Source: Candidula unifasciata
Lineage: Eukaryota > Mollusca > Gastropoda > Stylommatophora > Geomitridae
Length of the DNA: 64,000 bases
NCBI GenBank assembly: GCA_905116865.2
Contig: CAJHNH020000495.1
Span: forward strand, 186,001-250,000
Reading direction: 5' to 3'
The translations under genes were made by a program, and so were the position numbers. Shown here one piece after another: positions 23,774 through 34,766 of this stretch (the first letter of the stretch is position 1; the number at the start of each line of letters is the position of its first letter). Below the pieces are notes generated by a model, which was given only the letters and a program-made list of their open reading frames with translations, was not told the DNA's origin and searched no databases.

Positions 23774-24043
23774 TGAGTCGTGAGTCGAAAGATGCTATTT
23801 TAAGGGTTTCCATCAACCGCATCATCAACACAACAGGCAGAGGCGACGAAGTTCCAGTTGTGGAGCGACTGACAAAGCCGACACTTTCATTTTAACCTTT
23901 GTTACGACTTGGCTGTTGACGCAGTTTAATAAATCCACTGTATCTGACTGGACCCAGACATAAGCAAATTTTCTTTGCATTGATGTCGACAACAGTATAA
24001 GCGTCGGCCATGTTAGGGCAATGGTCGGCTACTAGCTCCTGTT
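23774..24043. other. Short intergenic stretch, nothing recognised
   Basis: No coding, repeat or RNA signal seen. Confidence 0.4.
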
Positions 24044-24592
24044 TCCCGGCCCAGGATGAGAGTGACTTCCTTTGCTATTTGTGACTCGTTAGGTAGCATG
24101 ACCTCTCCTATGTTGCGGGGGTGTTATGATATGGTTCGGTATGGCGTTCGCTCGGCGTATGTAATGTTTGTAAGAGGTTGTGTTGTCGTGAATATTTCAG
24201 GCGCCCCAGGCGCCTGTGTACAAGTAAAAAGTACTGCAGGGGGAAGCGCCGCAGGCTCTACGATTCTTAAGTATCGAAGCTGTGATGGTATTGTATTTCT
24301 CCGTTCGTTAGAGGTGCCCCCCCCCCTCCCTTTCTCCTGAGAGAATGAAAGCACTTAGACCTTTAAGGAACCTAGGAATACAAAAATGTCGCTGTTGCCA
24401 TAGTCCTGAACCGTCGCGCAGGTAGCAGAAGGTGAACATAATCACGGAAGCGAGCGCTGAGAAGACGAGAGAAGAGGGAATTGTTTAAAGGTTGACAATA
24501 AGGAAAATATGCCACTCCGGCAACAAAGGAGAGATCATGCGACCCAGCGAGTCATGAATGGCAAGGAAAGTCACTCTCATCCTGGGTCGGGA
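24044..24592. mobile_element. Non-autonomous inverted-repeat element (MITE-like), 549 bp
   Basis: The left arm at 24044-24125 starts TCCCGGCCCAGGATGAGAGT. It matches the reverse complement of the right arm (24511-24592, TCCCGACCCAGGATGAGAGT) over about 80 bases at roughly 80-85 percent by eye. The centre has no transposase. No clear target duplication is visible, so the superfamily is open. Confidence 0.75.
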
Positions 24593-24732
24593 CGCGTAAA
24601 TTGAATCAATTATTAAATGTCAAACTGCTGTGTCAAAACACAAACATCCAGCAAGTGCTGTTGTTGGTTTGCAAAACGTCATCAATGTGTATACATACAG
24701 TGGAACTAGCATTCGTCATTAATCCGTTTCTA

Positions 24733-24780
24733 AAGGCCCCCCACCCCCCTCCTCCCCAAAAAGTGGGGTGGGGGGGGGGA
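24733..24780. repeat. C-rich / G-rich inverted tracts
   Basis: A C-rich arm (CCCCCCACCCCCCTCCTCCC), AAAAAGT, then GGGGTGGGGGGGGG. It could fold as a hairpin or G-quadruplex. Confidence 0.7.
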
Positions 24781-24974
24781 ACGAATATTCTTCTTCCTTG
24801 TACACCAGCTGTAAGCTCCGGCAGAAAATACTGGTTGTTCGCATATTTGGATTTGTGCTTGAACGACTTGGTGTGAGTTGGTTGAGGGCCTATGCTCCAT
24901 TGGTGGATAGAAAGGCACAAGAGAAGAGCATTATGCCTTTTAATTTTCATTATCATCATTATAAACCCCACCGA

Positions 24975-26035
24975 TAATCATCATGGGTTCAAGTCCCGAT
25001 AGGAGCCAGAATTTTTTTTTTTAAAAATGACCTTGGCTGTCAGGGGGACCCAGCCTTGACTGGGTACCAGGTGCAGTTCTGGGAAGTGAAGGCGGCCAGC
25101 GTCGTGCTGACCACATCACGTGCAGATTGGTCTATGTCACAACCCTGTGAGTACAGTCAGTGGCGGAATGGACCACACCGTAAGGTGTGCGTGTTGAGGT
25201 GACACCCCAGGGTTGACACAAAGGTCAGGGCCGTGACTGGTCAAGTCTGTTCTGTTATTGCACGGTGAAACTAGCGCTCAGGATAAACCGCTTGGCCACG
25301 ACAAGGAAGAGTGAACTCTGTTGCAGACAAGTTCGCAACATGATTACCCCTTTGGGGACTGAGCAGGTGAACGGGTCAAGAGACACGAGGTGAAAGGAAC
25401 ACAGGAGATTCGGTGGACAATGGTCAGACGGAGCAGACGTTTAGCGAGACAGCGTTGGGTTTGTCTAGTGACTTACAGTGTTCTGTTAGAATAGGATAGT
25501 CTTTTGTGCTGTGTTTTTAACTGGTACAAGGTATTGTGTTGTGCCATAAGAAGTAAATAGGTTCCAGTTACTTCTGAACAGTTAAATCGTTTAGGTGCAT
25601 GTTCTGTGAGAGAATGTCTAGCCTTGTCATACTGATCCTGCACTAGACAGAGGTGGTGACGTCTGGTAGGTCAGCGCGGCGATAGAAAAGAACGTATCTC
25701 GTCTTGCTGTGGTTTGTGCTCCAGGAGATTGCCTGTAGAACGAACTGGGGAACGAGGCGATTGTAAAGCCCGTTCGGCCAGAGGGTCCAGGCAATAGGTG
25801 GCCACACAGCGGGAAGTCAACTGTCTATTGTATTACCTGTACTGGCAATAAAGATTGTCGTGTGTGCTCTGTGTGCGTTCGGGTTCAGTGTGTGTCAAAG
25901 GTTAGTTTGTCTGTCATAGGCCCAGTTACGAGCCACGGACCAGCAAGGTCACCCAGAGGTCTGTGACAGTGTATAAAATATAGATCTAGCCCTATATACC
26001 CAATACACCGGATGGCCTGGACAATAAACCTTCAG
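24975..26035 (+). mobile_element. SINE-like element (family B) split by an LTR
   Basis: Left part 24975-25134: GGGTTCAAGTCCCG, T/A-rich tract, AAATGACCTTGGCT, GACCCAGCCTTGACTGGGTA, GTGAAGGCGGCCAGCGTCGT, GCTGACCACATCACG, ATTGGTC. Right part from 25969: TATAAAATATAGATCTAGCC then CTATATACCCAATA. This continues the element as in the copy at 34548-34715 (CTGTATAAAATAGGTCTTGC, CCTACATGCCCAGTA). Confidence 0.75.
25135..25968 (+). mobile_element. Solo LTR of an LTR retrotransposon, 834 bp
   Basis: Starts TGTCACAACCCTG and ends GGTCTGTGACA, giving the 7-bp inverted terminal repeat TGTCACA/TGTGACA with TG..CA ends. It is flanked by GTCTA (25130-25134) and GTGTA (25969-25973), a 5-bp target duplication with one mismatch. 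AATAAA at 25848-25853 fits an LTR polyadenylation signal. No internal retrotransposon sequence is attached. It interrupts a SINE, so it is younger than that SINE. Superfamily is not assigned. Confidence 0.78.
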
Positions 26036-27290
26036 TTATATTTTTGTTATTACTAATATTATTATGAATTATGCATTTAAAAATATTTTTATTTTCAAAA
26101 TCTAGCTATAATGAAACTTAAATTACATTTTAACAAAATACATGAGTGTGACGTGTATAATATTCGAAGCTTCAATTCTGGAGAGTTTACAGTGCGAAAG
26201 GCCACAAGATGGTAATCGAGACTTGCGTTCTAGTTTCCATAGCGCATTCATCCTGGTTGGCTGATCCACCCCCCCCCCCCTCTTATTCCTGTTATATTTG
26301 TCAGTATGTTGCACATTTATTGTTGCGGTAGCCAGTACGGCACCAACCCTTCTTGAATAGATGATAGTATTATTAGACTTCGCTTTCTTATTTGGTCATC
26401 CTTCTGCGATACTCAGACCTGCCATGTGACTATTCTATTCACCGTCTATGATTCCGATCATCATCATTATCATCATCTGTTGTGCCATTGACCGTCACAA
26501 AAGGCTCGCAGTTTATTTGTCCAATCCATTGATATCATGTGCAGCTGTTGCAGTACCATGGATAGAATCCAGTCGGCATCTTTGACCTCTCTCATCCACG
26601 TTTGTGTTAGGGTTTCCGCATATCTTGCTGCCGAAGTCTCTCATTTCCACCAGGCCACAGTGGCGATCCCTCTATCTCCATTCTCATACAGCATGCACAC
26701 AACCAGACCCGTCAACTCGTATCTAGAGGCGACAACATTCAAGAGCAGGATCCATCGCATTTGTGGCATCTGGGGAAATAAACAGAATTATAAAAACGAG
26801 CAGTTCGATGTAGATAAGTAGACATAGAAAAAGCAGTCGTAAGCGTTTTGGGTGTCGTTAAAGACAGATCAGATTGAAGAAACTAGAACCTAGAAACAGG
26901 AGTCGCAGGGAAGCAACTATCACTGTTACAAAGTGTTGCCAGAGATAGTGCTGGTCCACCATGTTTGTCGTCCCCTTATGGGATGCAATTTTTCGTTATT
27001 TGAAGCCCCAAGATCAAGTAAGATCAAGTTTTAGATGTTTTGGGGTAGCTCAAAGCACCACAAAGCCGGGAAACCCGTCTTACTATCCTGTAAAATATTG
27101 AACTGTACCCGTGTACCTCCGTGACGTCATCTGGAGGTGACTTATTACGAAAAAAAACCGACTATTGGTTCCTCATCTTCCAGGAAAATGCACCCCGACT
27201 TCAAAGGAAAACAGATCCTGGTGTTTTTGCAAATGGTATCGTAGCCGAGGCTATGGTTGAATAACGTGTATATATGTCCATGCTAGAGAT
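26036..27290. other. Intergenic, no gene seen
   Basis: AT-rich at the start. 26455-26480 holds an ATC-rich run that may be the reversed tail of an old LINE. No convincing coding, splice or RNA feature was found. Confidence 0.4.
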
Positions 27291-27506
27291 ATTGTTTATC
27301 TTAGTTAATGCTGCATTTAGCTGATTGTATGAATATTTGATTCCGTAGTTAACTTATGCTGGAATTGATTAATTCTGGAGTCTGTGCCAAGCTTAGTTAA
27401 GTGCTTGCTGAAGCTGACAATAACTGATTAAGAGGTTAGCTGGTTTTCTTGCGTCTGCAAGAATAGCGGATTCTTGGGTTACTTGATGCTGAGTATGCTT
27501 AGGAAG

Positions 27507-27626
27507 ATAGAGACAGGAGGGGTCTAGAGACAGGAGGGGTCTAGAGACAGGAGGGGTCTAGAGACAGGAGGGGTCTAGAGACAGGAGGAGTCTAGGGACA
27601 GGAGGGGTCTAGAGACAGGAGGGGTC
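27507..27626. repeat. Minisatellite, 18-bp unit, about 7 copies
   Basis: Unit GGGGTCTAGAGACAGGAG, near-identical copies. Confidence 0.95.
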
Positions 27627-27759
27627 AGAAGACAGTGGTTGGTTTTTCTAAGACGATCAAAGCTGATAAAGATCAGTTATGTTTTTTCCCGTGTGGGTTC
27701 CGGGCCCCATTGTTGGGAAACAAGAATAGACCCACTGCCTGCTCCAAAGAAGAGGAAGT

Positions 27760-27985
27760 TAGGTTTTTATGCCAGGGAACGCAGGCATGCCAGGAAATGA
27801 GCGTGCAGATAAAGCTACTGCGAATGGCGGACTAGCCATGAACCAGGCTGGTATTCTGAATGCTCCACTATACTCTACCGTTTGCGTCAAGCAAGTGACT
27901 AAATCTGCAACCACATCCAGACTGCAAGAAGCAACACGTTTAAGGGATGCTGCCACACAAGACCAAGAAGTCAAAGAAGAATAAG
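27760..27985 (+). mobile_element. Non-LTR retrotransposon scrap (RNase H region)
   Basis: The frame reads MPGNAGMPGNERADKATANG, a clear match to the RNase H motif of LINEs (the P-G-H-x-G-x-x-G-N-E-x-A-D type), followed by about 45 codons to a stop. The usual histidine after PG is Asn here. Preceding sequence is out of frame. Confidence 0.75.
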
Positions 27986-28119
27986 AAACAGAACTGGTGT
28001 GGTCGGCCGCTTCACGTTGCGGAATTTATTGAGGAGGGGATCCGAACACTTATGAACTGACTAGTTTGCTGTGCAATGAGGATTATTTGTCGACTAAATA
28101 GTGCTGAGAATGGCTGCTT

Positions 28120-29990
28120 CTGGTACTGGTCGATACTGAGAATTGATGATTCTGGTGTTAGTTAATGCTGGAAGTGGCTAATTCTGGTGTTAGTTGATGG
28201 CTGGGATGGAAGATTCTGGTGTTAGTTGATGGCTGGGAATGGAAGATTCTGGTGTTAGTTGATGGCTGGGATGGAAGATTCTGGTGTTAGTTGATGGCTG
28301 GGAATGGAAGATTCTGGTGTTAGTTGATGGCTGGGATGGAGGATTCTGGTGTTAGTTGATGGCTGGGAATGGAAGATTCTGGTGTTACTTGATGGCTGGG
28401 AATGGAAGATTCTGGTGTTAGTTGATGGCTGGGAATGGAAGATTCTGGTGTTAGTTGATGGCTGGGATGGAGGATTCTGGTGTTAGTTGATGGCTGGGAA
28501 TGGAAGATTCTGGTGTTAGTTGATGCTGGGAATGGAAGATTCTGGTGTTAGTTGATGCTGGAAGTGGCTGATTCTGGTGTTAGTTGATGGCTGGGAATGG
28601 AAGATTCTGGTGTTAGTTGATGGCTGGGATGGAAGATTCTGGTGTTAGTTGATGGCTGGGATGGAGGATTCTGGTGTTAGTTGATGGCTGGGAATGGAAG
28701 ATTCTGGTGTTAGTTGATGGCTGGGATGGAGGATTCTGGTGTTAGTTGATGCTGGGAATGGAAGATTCTGGTGTTAGTTGATGCTGGAAGTGGCTGATTC
28801 TGGTGTTAGTTGATGGCTGGGAATGGAAGATTCTGGTGTTAGTTGATGCTGGGATGGAAGATTCTGGTGTTAGTTGATGCTGGGAATGGAAGATTCTGGT
28901 GTTAGTTGATGCTGGGATGGAAGATTCTGGTGTTAGTTGATGCTGGAAGTGGCTAATTCTGGTGTTAGTTGATGGCTGGGATGGAAGATTCTGGTGTTAG
29001 TTGATGCTGGGAATGGAAGATTCTGGTGTTAGTTGATGCTGGGATGGAAGATTCTGGTGTTAGTTGATGCTGGAAGTGGCTAATTCTGGTGTTAGTTGAT
29101 GCCGGGAATGGATGATTCTGGTGTTAGTTGATGGCTGGGAATGGAAGATTCTGGTGTTAGGTGATGCTGGGATGGAAGATTCTGGTGTTAGTTGATGCTG
29201 GGAATGGAAGATTCTGGTGTTAGTTGATGCTGGGATGGAAGATTCTGGTGTTAGTTGATGCTGGAAGTGGCTAATTCTGGTGTTAGTTGATGGCTGGGAA
29301 TGGAAGATTCTGGTGTTAGTTGATGCTGGGAATGGAAGATTCTGGTGTTAGTTGATGCTGGAAGTGGCTAATTCTGGTGTTAGTTGATGCCGGGAATGGA
29401 TGATTCTGGTGTTAGTTGATGGCTGGGAATGGAAGATTCTGGTGTTAGTTGATGCTGGGAATGGAAGATTCTGGTGTTAGTTGATGCTGGAAGTGGCTAA
29501 TTCTGGTGTTAGTTGATGCCGGGAATGGATGATTCTGGTGTTAGTTGATGGCTGGGAATGGAAGATTCTGGTGTTAGTTGATGCTGGGAATGGAAGATTC
29601 TGGTGTTAGTTGATGGCTGGGAAGGGAAGATTCTGGTGTTAGTTGATGGCTGGGAATGGAAGATTCTGGTGTTAGTTGATGCTGGAAGTGGCTGATTCTG
29701 GTGTTAGTTGATGGCTGGGAATGGAAGATTCTGGTGTTAGTTGATGGCTGGGAATGGAAGATTCTGGTGTTAGTTGATGCTGGGAATGGAAGATTCTGGT
29801 GTTAGTTGATGCTGGGAATGGATGATTCTGGTACTGGTCGATGTTGGGAATGGATGATTCTGGTACTTGTCAATGCTGGGTATTGATGATTTTGGTGTTA
29901 GTGATGCTGGGAATGGCTGATTCTGGTGTTAATTGATGATGGAAATGGATGATTCTGGAGTTAATTGATGCCGGGAATGGATGATTCTGG
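28120..29990. repeat. Minisatellite, 30-33-bp units, about 60 copies
   Basis: Core GATTCTGGTGTTAGTTGATG followed by either GCTGGGAATGGAA, GCTGGGATGGAA or CTGGAAGTGGCT. The unit types alternate in blocks that recur (GAAGTGGCTAATTCTGG then CCGGGAATGGATGATT), so longer segments have been duplicated. Flanks at 27290-27480 and 29990-30830 hold decayed versions of the same motif. Confidence 0.93.
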
Positions 29991-30833
29991 TGTTAGCTGA
30001 TGCTGTGAATTGATGATTCTGGGGCTATCCGATTCTGCACCTAGCCGATTCTAAGGATACTTGGTGCTTGGATTAGTTGAATCTGCTGCTAACTGGCTTA
30101 GAAAATTACAAATCGTCTCTGTAGCCAGTTGGCGCTGAAAATAGTTGATTCTGTGGTTTTTTGATGCTGCAGCTATTTGATTCTGGGTTATGTGATTTGG
30201 AAGAAATCTGATTTTGGCATGACATGATAGTGTGATACCAAACGACCCAGAAACTGGCAGGTTTGTTAATGGTGGAATAAACTGACGCTAGAGTTAATGA
30301 AGCGTAAAGTGGCAGAGTTACAGTAGTTGACGCTGAGAATAATTGATTCTGTGGTTAGTTATTGAGACTTCTTGCTTCTGGAGTTAGCTGGGGCTGAATG
30401 TACTGACTGGCAAGTTTTTTAGTGCTGGAGTCAGTTTTAGCAGTTGAATCCAGGGTTATTAGGTGCCAGAAATATGATTCTATGGTTAACCAGTGCTGAT
30501 ATGGGCTGCTTCTGGACACAATCGATGCTGATAATGATTTACTGTTGTGTTAGATGACACTGACGCTAGCCGATTCTGGAATTAGTTAACGTTGAGCATT
30601 TGATGATTCTTGGGTTAGTTGCTGAGAAAAGATGATAACCGGGTTAGCTGATGTTGAGAATAACTGTTCCTGGGCTTAACTGCTGCTGCAGCCCGTCGAT
30701 AATGGGGTCAGTTTGTGCAGAAATTCGTTAAATGCGATGATTTAGTTTTGAAGATAGTTGATTCAATGTGGGGTCAGTTGGTGCTGAAAATAGTTGATTC
30801 TGTCGGAGATTAGTTGATTATGTGGTTAATTTA

Positions 30834-31235
30834 TGCTCCAGTTATCCGATTCTGGGTTAGTTGATGCTACAGCTATCCGATTCTGGATTAGTTACAGCTA
30901 TCCGATTCTGGGTTAGTTGATGTTACAGCTATCCGATTCTGGGTTAGTTGATGTTACAGCTATCCGATTCTGGGTTAGTTGATGTTACAGTTATCCGATT
31001 CTGGGTTAGTTGATGTTACAGTTATCCGATTCTGGGTTAGTTGATGTTACAGCTATCCGATTCTGGGTTAGTTGATGTTACAGCTATCCGATTCTGGGTT
31101 AGTTGATGTTACAGCTATCCGATTCTGGGTTAGTTGATGTTACAGTTATCCGATTCTGGGTTAGTTGATGTTACAGCTATCCGATTCTGGGTTAGTTGAT
31201 GTTACAGCTATCCGATTCTGGGTTAGTTAATGCTG
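30834..31235. repeat. Minisatellite, 31-bp unit, about 13 copies
   Basis: Core CAGCTATCCGATTCTGGGTT then AGTTGATGTTA. It shares GATTCTGG..TTAGTTGATG with the 28-kb array, so both look like offshoots of one ancestral repeat. Confidence 0.93.
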
Positions 31236-31239
31236 ACGA

Positions 31240-32325
31240 AATTTGATTCTGGAATGATACCAGCCGACGAAGGAACTGGTGGGTTTGTTAATAACAAAAT
31301 AAATAAACTGAATGCTGAAATTATTGAAACATGGGATTAGTAAGTGCCAGTGTTAGTTGAAGTAGTTGACGTGAGTCAGTTAGTCTCCATTGTTTTATAA
31401 GAAAGCGGTCTTTTGTTTAAACTGGTTTTCATACCAGGTGATGGCTTCTGTTCAACTGGCATGCTGCTGGGATCTGGTTTATTTTGGACAACTTTGCTTT
31501 TGTACAATTTGGCTTTGTTGACAGGAGGTCCTGTTTGGGAATATATGAACATGTATGGTGAATATTACACACTGGCTTATTTATTTGATATCTAGTGTTT
31601 AGAGAATAGTTTTTAAAGAGTTAATATCATTTGGTTTACTTATAAAAAAAAAAAAAAAAAAACCACGAAATTAAACAATGGACATGCTAGGCAAAATAAA
31701 GAAATTTACAAATAAATGAACAAATACATTTATTGTTTAAAAAAAGAAATTAAAAAAGGAAAAAATGGTAACAACTTAAATAAGATGTCCGAGAAATGCT
31801 AAGGAGATGTCTGCCAGAGTTGAATAAAATCATGAACGAGGTTATAAGAGACAAAACTTGGCACGACTACATTACATAACGGCAAAAGTTATGTCCACTT
31901 ACAGAGATTGCCAAGAGACAGGATGGCGTAGTTTCAGAGGCAGACAAAGAACAAAGTGGAAAGATATTATCAGAGAAATTCTACAACTGTAATAAGCGTC
32001 TATAGTCTCGGCGACCAGAAGAGCCCGAACCACGAGCTTGTATCTTTTTCGACACCAGAATGTTGAAGGAGGGAGCGAGGAAACAGGGGAAGTAAAAGAG
32101 GAGACACACATGCTGAAGATATTTTTAGCGCGGAACAAAATCTGTCTATACATGGTTTTTCTTCTTCTGTTCAGGAGAGTGCAGGTACAATGTTGTGTCT
32201 GTTCTGTTTTACTGTGGCAGGTCATGTCTTCGCATTCGGAATCAAGGTCTGACTCTGAATCTTTTGCAAACTGTGTTTAAACTTTTCAAGCAAAGACATT
32301 AAAACCGAACAACCCAGATTCGGGG
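31240..32325. other. Intergenic, no gene seen
   Basis: The start still contains degenerate GATTCTGG motifs; the middle has A-rich runs. Short open frames on both strands lack splice context or recognisable similarity. The missing last exon of NPC1 could lie here or further left, but I could not identify it. Confidence 0.4.
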
Positions 32326-32330
32326 TTGCG

Positions 32331-32372
32331 TCTGTTAGTGTCTGTTAGTGTCTGTTAGTGTCTGCTAGTGTA
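32331..32372. repeat. Four tandem copies, 10-bp unit
   Basis: TCTGTTAGTG repeated. Confidence 0.9.
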
Positions 32373-32554
32373 GGGCTTTCCCCGAGATCAGCTTCAAAGT
32401 ATCATCATCACGGCAAGTGTTGCAGAGCTGTGACCACCCCTTCCCCCTTCTCCAAAAACAGACACCAGTGAAGTGGGTCAGTTGCACTGTGATGTCACAT
32501 CTGCTTATACACATTTTTGCATTAAGCCTCGTCATAATATCCTTCTATAACATA

Positions 32555-33500
32555 CACAGATTGGCTGGTATTTGGACTAGACTGGTCATGTTCCCTACAC
32601 AGATTGGCTGGTATTTGGACTAGACTGGTCATGTTCCCTACACAGATTGGCCACCATTAGGAATAGGCTGTTCATGTTCCCTACACAGATTGGCTAGCAT
32701 TTGGACTAGACTAGTCATGTTCCCTACACAGATTGGCTGGTATTTGGACTAGACTGGTCATGTTTCCTACACAGATTGGCTAGCATTAGAACTAGACTGG
32801 TCATGTTCCCTACACAGATTGGCTAGCATTAGAACTAGACTGATCATGTTCCCTACACAGACCGGCTAGCATTTGGACTAGACTGATCATGTTCCCTACA
32901 CAGATTGGCTAGCATTTGGACTAGACTGGTCATGTTCCCTACACAGACCGGCTAGCATTAGGACTAGGCTGATCATGTTCCCTACACAGACCGGCTAGCA
33001 TTAGGACTAGACTGATCATGTTCCCTACACAGATTGGCTAGCATTTGGACTAGACTGGTCATGTTCCCTACACAGACCGGCTAGCATTAGGACTAGGCTG
33101 ATCATGTTCCCTACACAGATTGGCTAGCATTAGAACTAGATTGGTCATGTTCCCTACACAGATTGGCTAGCATTAGAACTAGACTGATCATGTTCCCTAC
33201 ACAGACCAGCTAGCATTTGGACTAGACTGGTCATGTTCCCTACACATATTGGCTAGCATTAGAACTAGACTGGTCATGTTCCCTACACAGACCAGCTAGC
33301 ATTAGGACTAGGCTGATCATGTTCCCTACACAGACCGGCTAGCATTAGGACTAGACTGATCATGTTCCCTACACAGATTGGCTAGCATTTGGACTAGACT
33401 GGTCATGTTCCCCACACAGACCGGCTAGCATTAGGACTAGGCTGATCATGTTCCCTACACAGATTGGCTAGCATTAGGAATAGGCTGTTCATGTTCCCAC
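32555..33500. repeat. Minisatellite, 43-bp unit, about 22 copies
   Basis: Core CACAGATTGGCTAGCATTTG then GACTAGACTGGTCATGTTCC and CTA, with A/T and GACCGG variants. Confidence 0.95.
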
Positions 33501-33684
33501 CATAGACCAAATGAGTTTAGGACTAGATTGGCCATGTTTCCTTTATGTGGTTAGGCTAGTTCATTGTCAAGCTGCTCAAACTAACTGTGGAGCCATGCAA
33601 GTATGCAAACAATCAAACGATCAGTTAAATAACAACAAACAAACAGCCAGCCAAACAAAGTAAGGCACCGGTGCAGACATCAGA

Positions 33685-34262
33685 TCTACCAGTCAAACAA
33701 CCATCTAGTCAAGCAGCAAGCGAACATCTAATCAACCAACCCTCTAGTCAAGCAGCAAGCGAACATCTAACCAACCAGCCATCTAGTCAAGCAGCAAGCG
33801 AACATCTAACCAACCAACCCTCTGGTCAAGCAACAAGCGAACATTTAACCAACCAACCCTCTAGTCAAGCAACAAGTGAACATGTAACCAACCAACCATC
33901 TAGTCAAGCAACAAGCGAACATCTTACCAACCAACCTTCTAGTCAAGCAACAAGCGAACATCTAATCAACCAACCATCTAGTCAAGCAACAAGCGAATAT
34001 CTAATCAACCAACCATCTAGTCAAGCAACAAGCGAATATCTAACCAACCAACCCTCTACTCAAGCAAAAAGCGAACATCGAACCAACCAACCATCTAGTA
34101 AAGCAACAAACAAACATCTAGCCAACCAACCATCTAGTCAAGCAAAAAGTCAACACCTAACCAACCAACCAGCCAGCATTAAAGTCAAACAACCATTTAG
34201 TCAAGCAAGACGTCAACACCTAACCAACCAACATTCAAGTCAAACAACCATCTGCCAACCAC
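33685..34262. repeat. Minisatellite, 39-bp unit, about 15 copies
   Basis: Core TCTAGTCAAGCAACAAGCGA then ACATCTAACCAACCAACCC. The plus strand is open for about 200 codons (SSQAASEHLTNQP cycle), a repeat artefact. It runs to within about 10 bases of the donor of NPC1 exon 34272-34434, with the last decayed unit (CCAACCACCCAACTT) overlapping intron positions 2-17. Confidence 0.95.
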
Positions 34263-34271
34263 CCAACTTAC

Positions 34272-34434
34272 CCATATAACTGAGGAGCACGGGTAGAAAG
34301 ACAAGACCGTGGGCGGCACCAAACACCACCGTGGCCAGGTACATGCGGAAGTAGAAGACCTGGAACAGTTGTGACTCGGAGAACGCCAACATGATAATTC
34401 CGGCGATCTTGGTCAGTGTGATGCCACTCAGTAC
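34272..34434 (-). CDS. NPC1: NPC1, last exon found (C-terminal transmembrane bundle)
   Basis: The acceptor cattcactgaccag lies just above 34434; the donor ATATGG|gtaagt lies below 34272. It starts in phase 0, matching the previous exon, and ends in phase 1. It encodes [20 protein letters not shown], then [20 protein letters not shown] and [11 protein letters not shown], which align residue by residue with the last transmembrane helices of animal NPC1. NPC1 is the polytopic lysosomal membrane protein that exports LDL-derived cholesterol. The extreme C-terminus (the usual cytosolic tail with the lysosomal sorting motif) must be on a further exon at lower coordinates, which I could not find. Confidence 0.93.
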
Positions 34435-34547
34435 CTGGTCAGTGAATGCACAAGTTGTTCATGAAAGATTTTATCTGTTAAGATGATTTCTGAGCGCGAT
34501 CATTAGACAGAGAAAGTTTTTTTGCTATAATAATTATAGTGACACTT

Positions 34548-34715
34548 TTCAAATATGACATCGGCTCCCAGGTCGATTCAGCCTTAAATGGCTACCAGGT
34601 AAAATGAGAAGTAAAGGCGGCTGTTATGATGCTGATTATATCACCTTCAGAGTGCCGATAAGTCTGTATAAAATAGGTCTTGCCCTACATGCCCAGTATG
34701 TTTATATGTTTAAGA
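34548..34715 (+). mobile_element. SINE-like element (family B), 5'-truncated
   Basis: GACATCGGCTCCCAGGTCGA, AGCCTTAAATGGCTACCAGG, GAAGTAAAGGCGGC, GTCTGTATAAAATAGGTCTT. It provides the uninterrupted reference for the copy split by the solo LTR. Confidence 0.7.
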
Positions 34716-34766
34716 AATGAAGAGTCCTTTTATTAATACATTATTGCTCAATGAAACACGGCTTAA

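Noticed and set aside
32367..32490. Minus-strand open segment after an AG (VQLTHFTGVCFWRRG...) as the missing last NPC1 exon
   Set aside because: Phase would fit, but the sequence shows no resemblance to NPC1 C-termini and the acceptor is poor.
33671..34279. 202-codon frame with SSQAASEHLTNQP repeats
   Set aside because: 39-bp minisatellite, a multiple of three; it runs antisense up to an NPC1 donor and has no other gene features.
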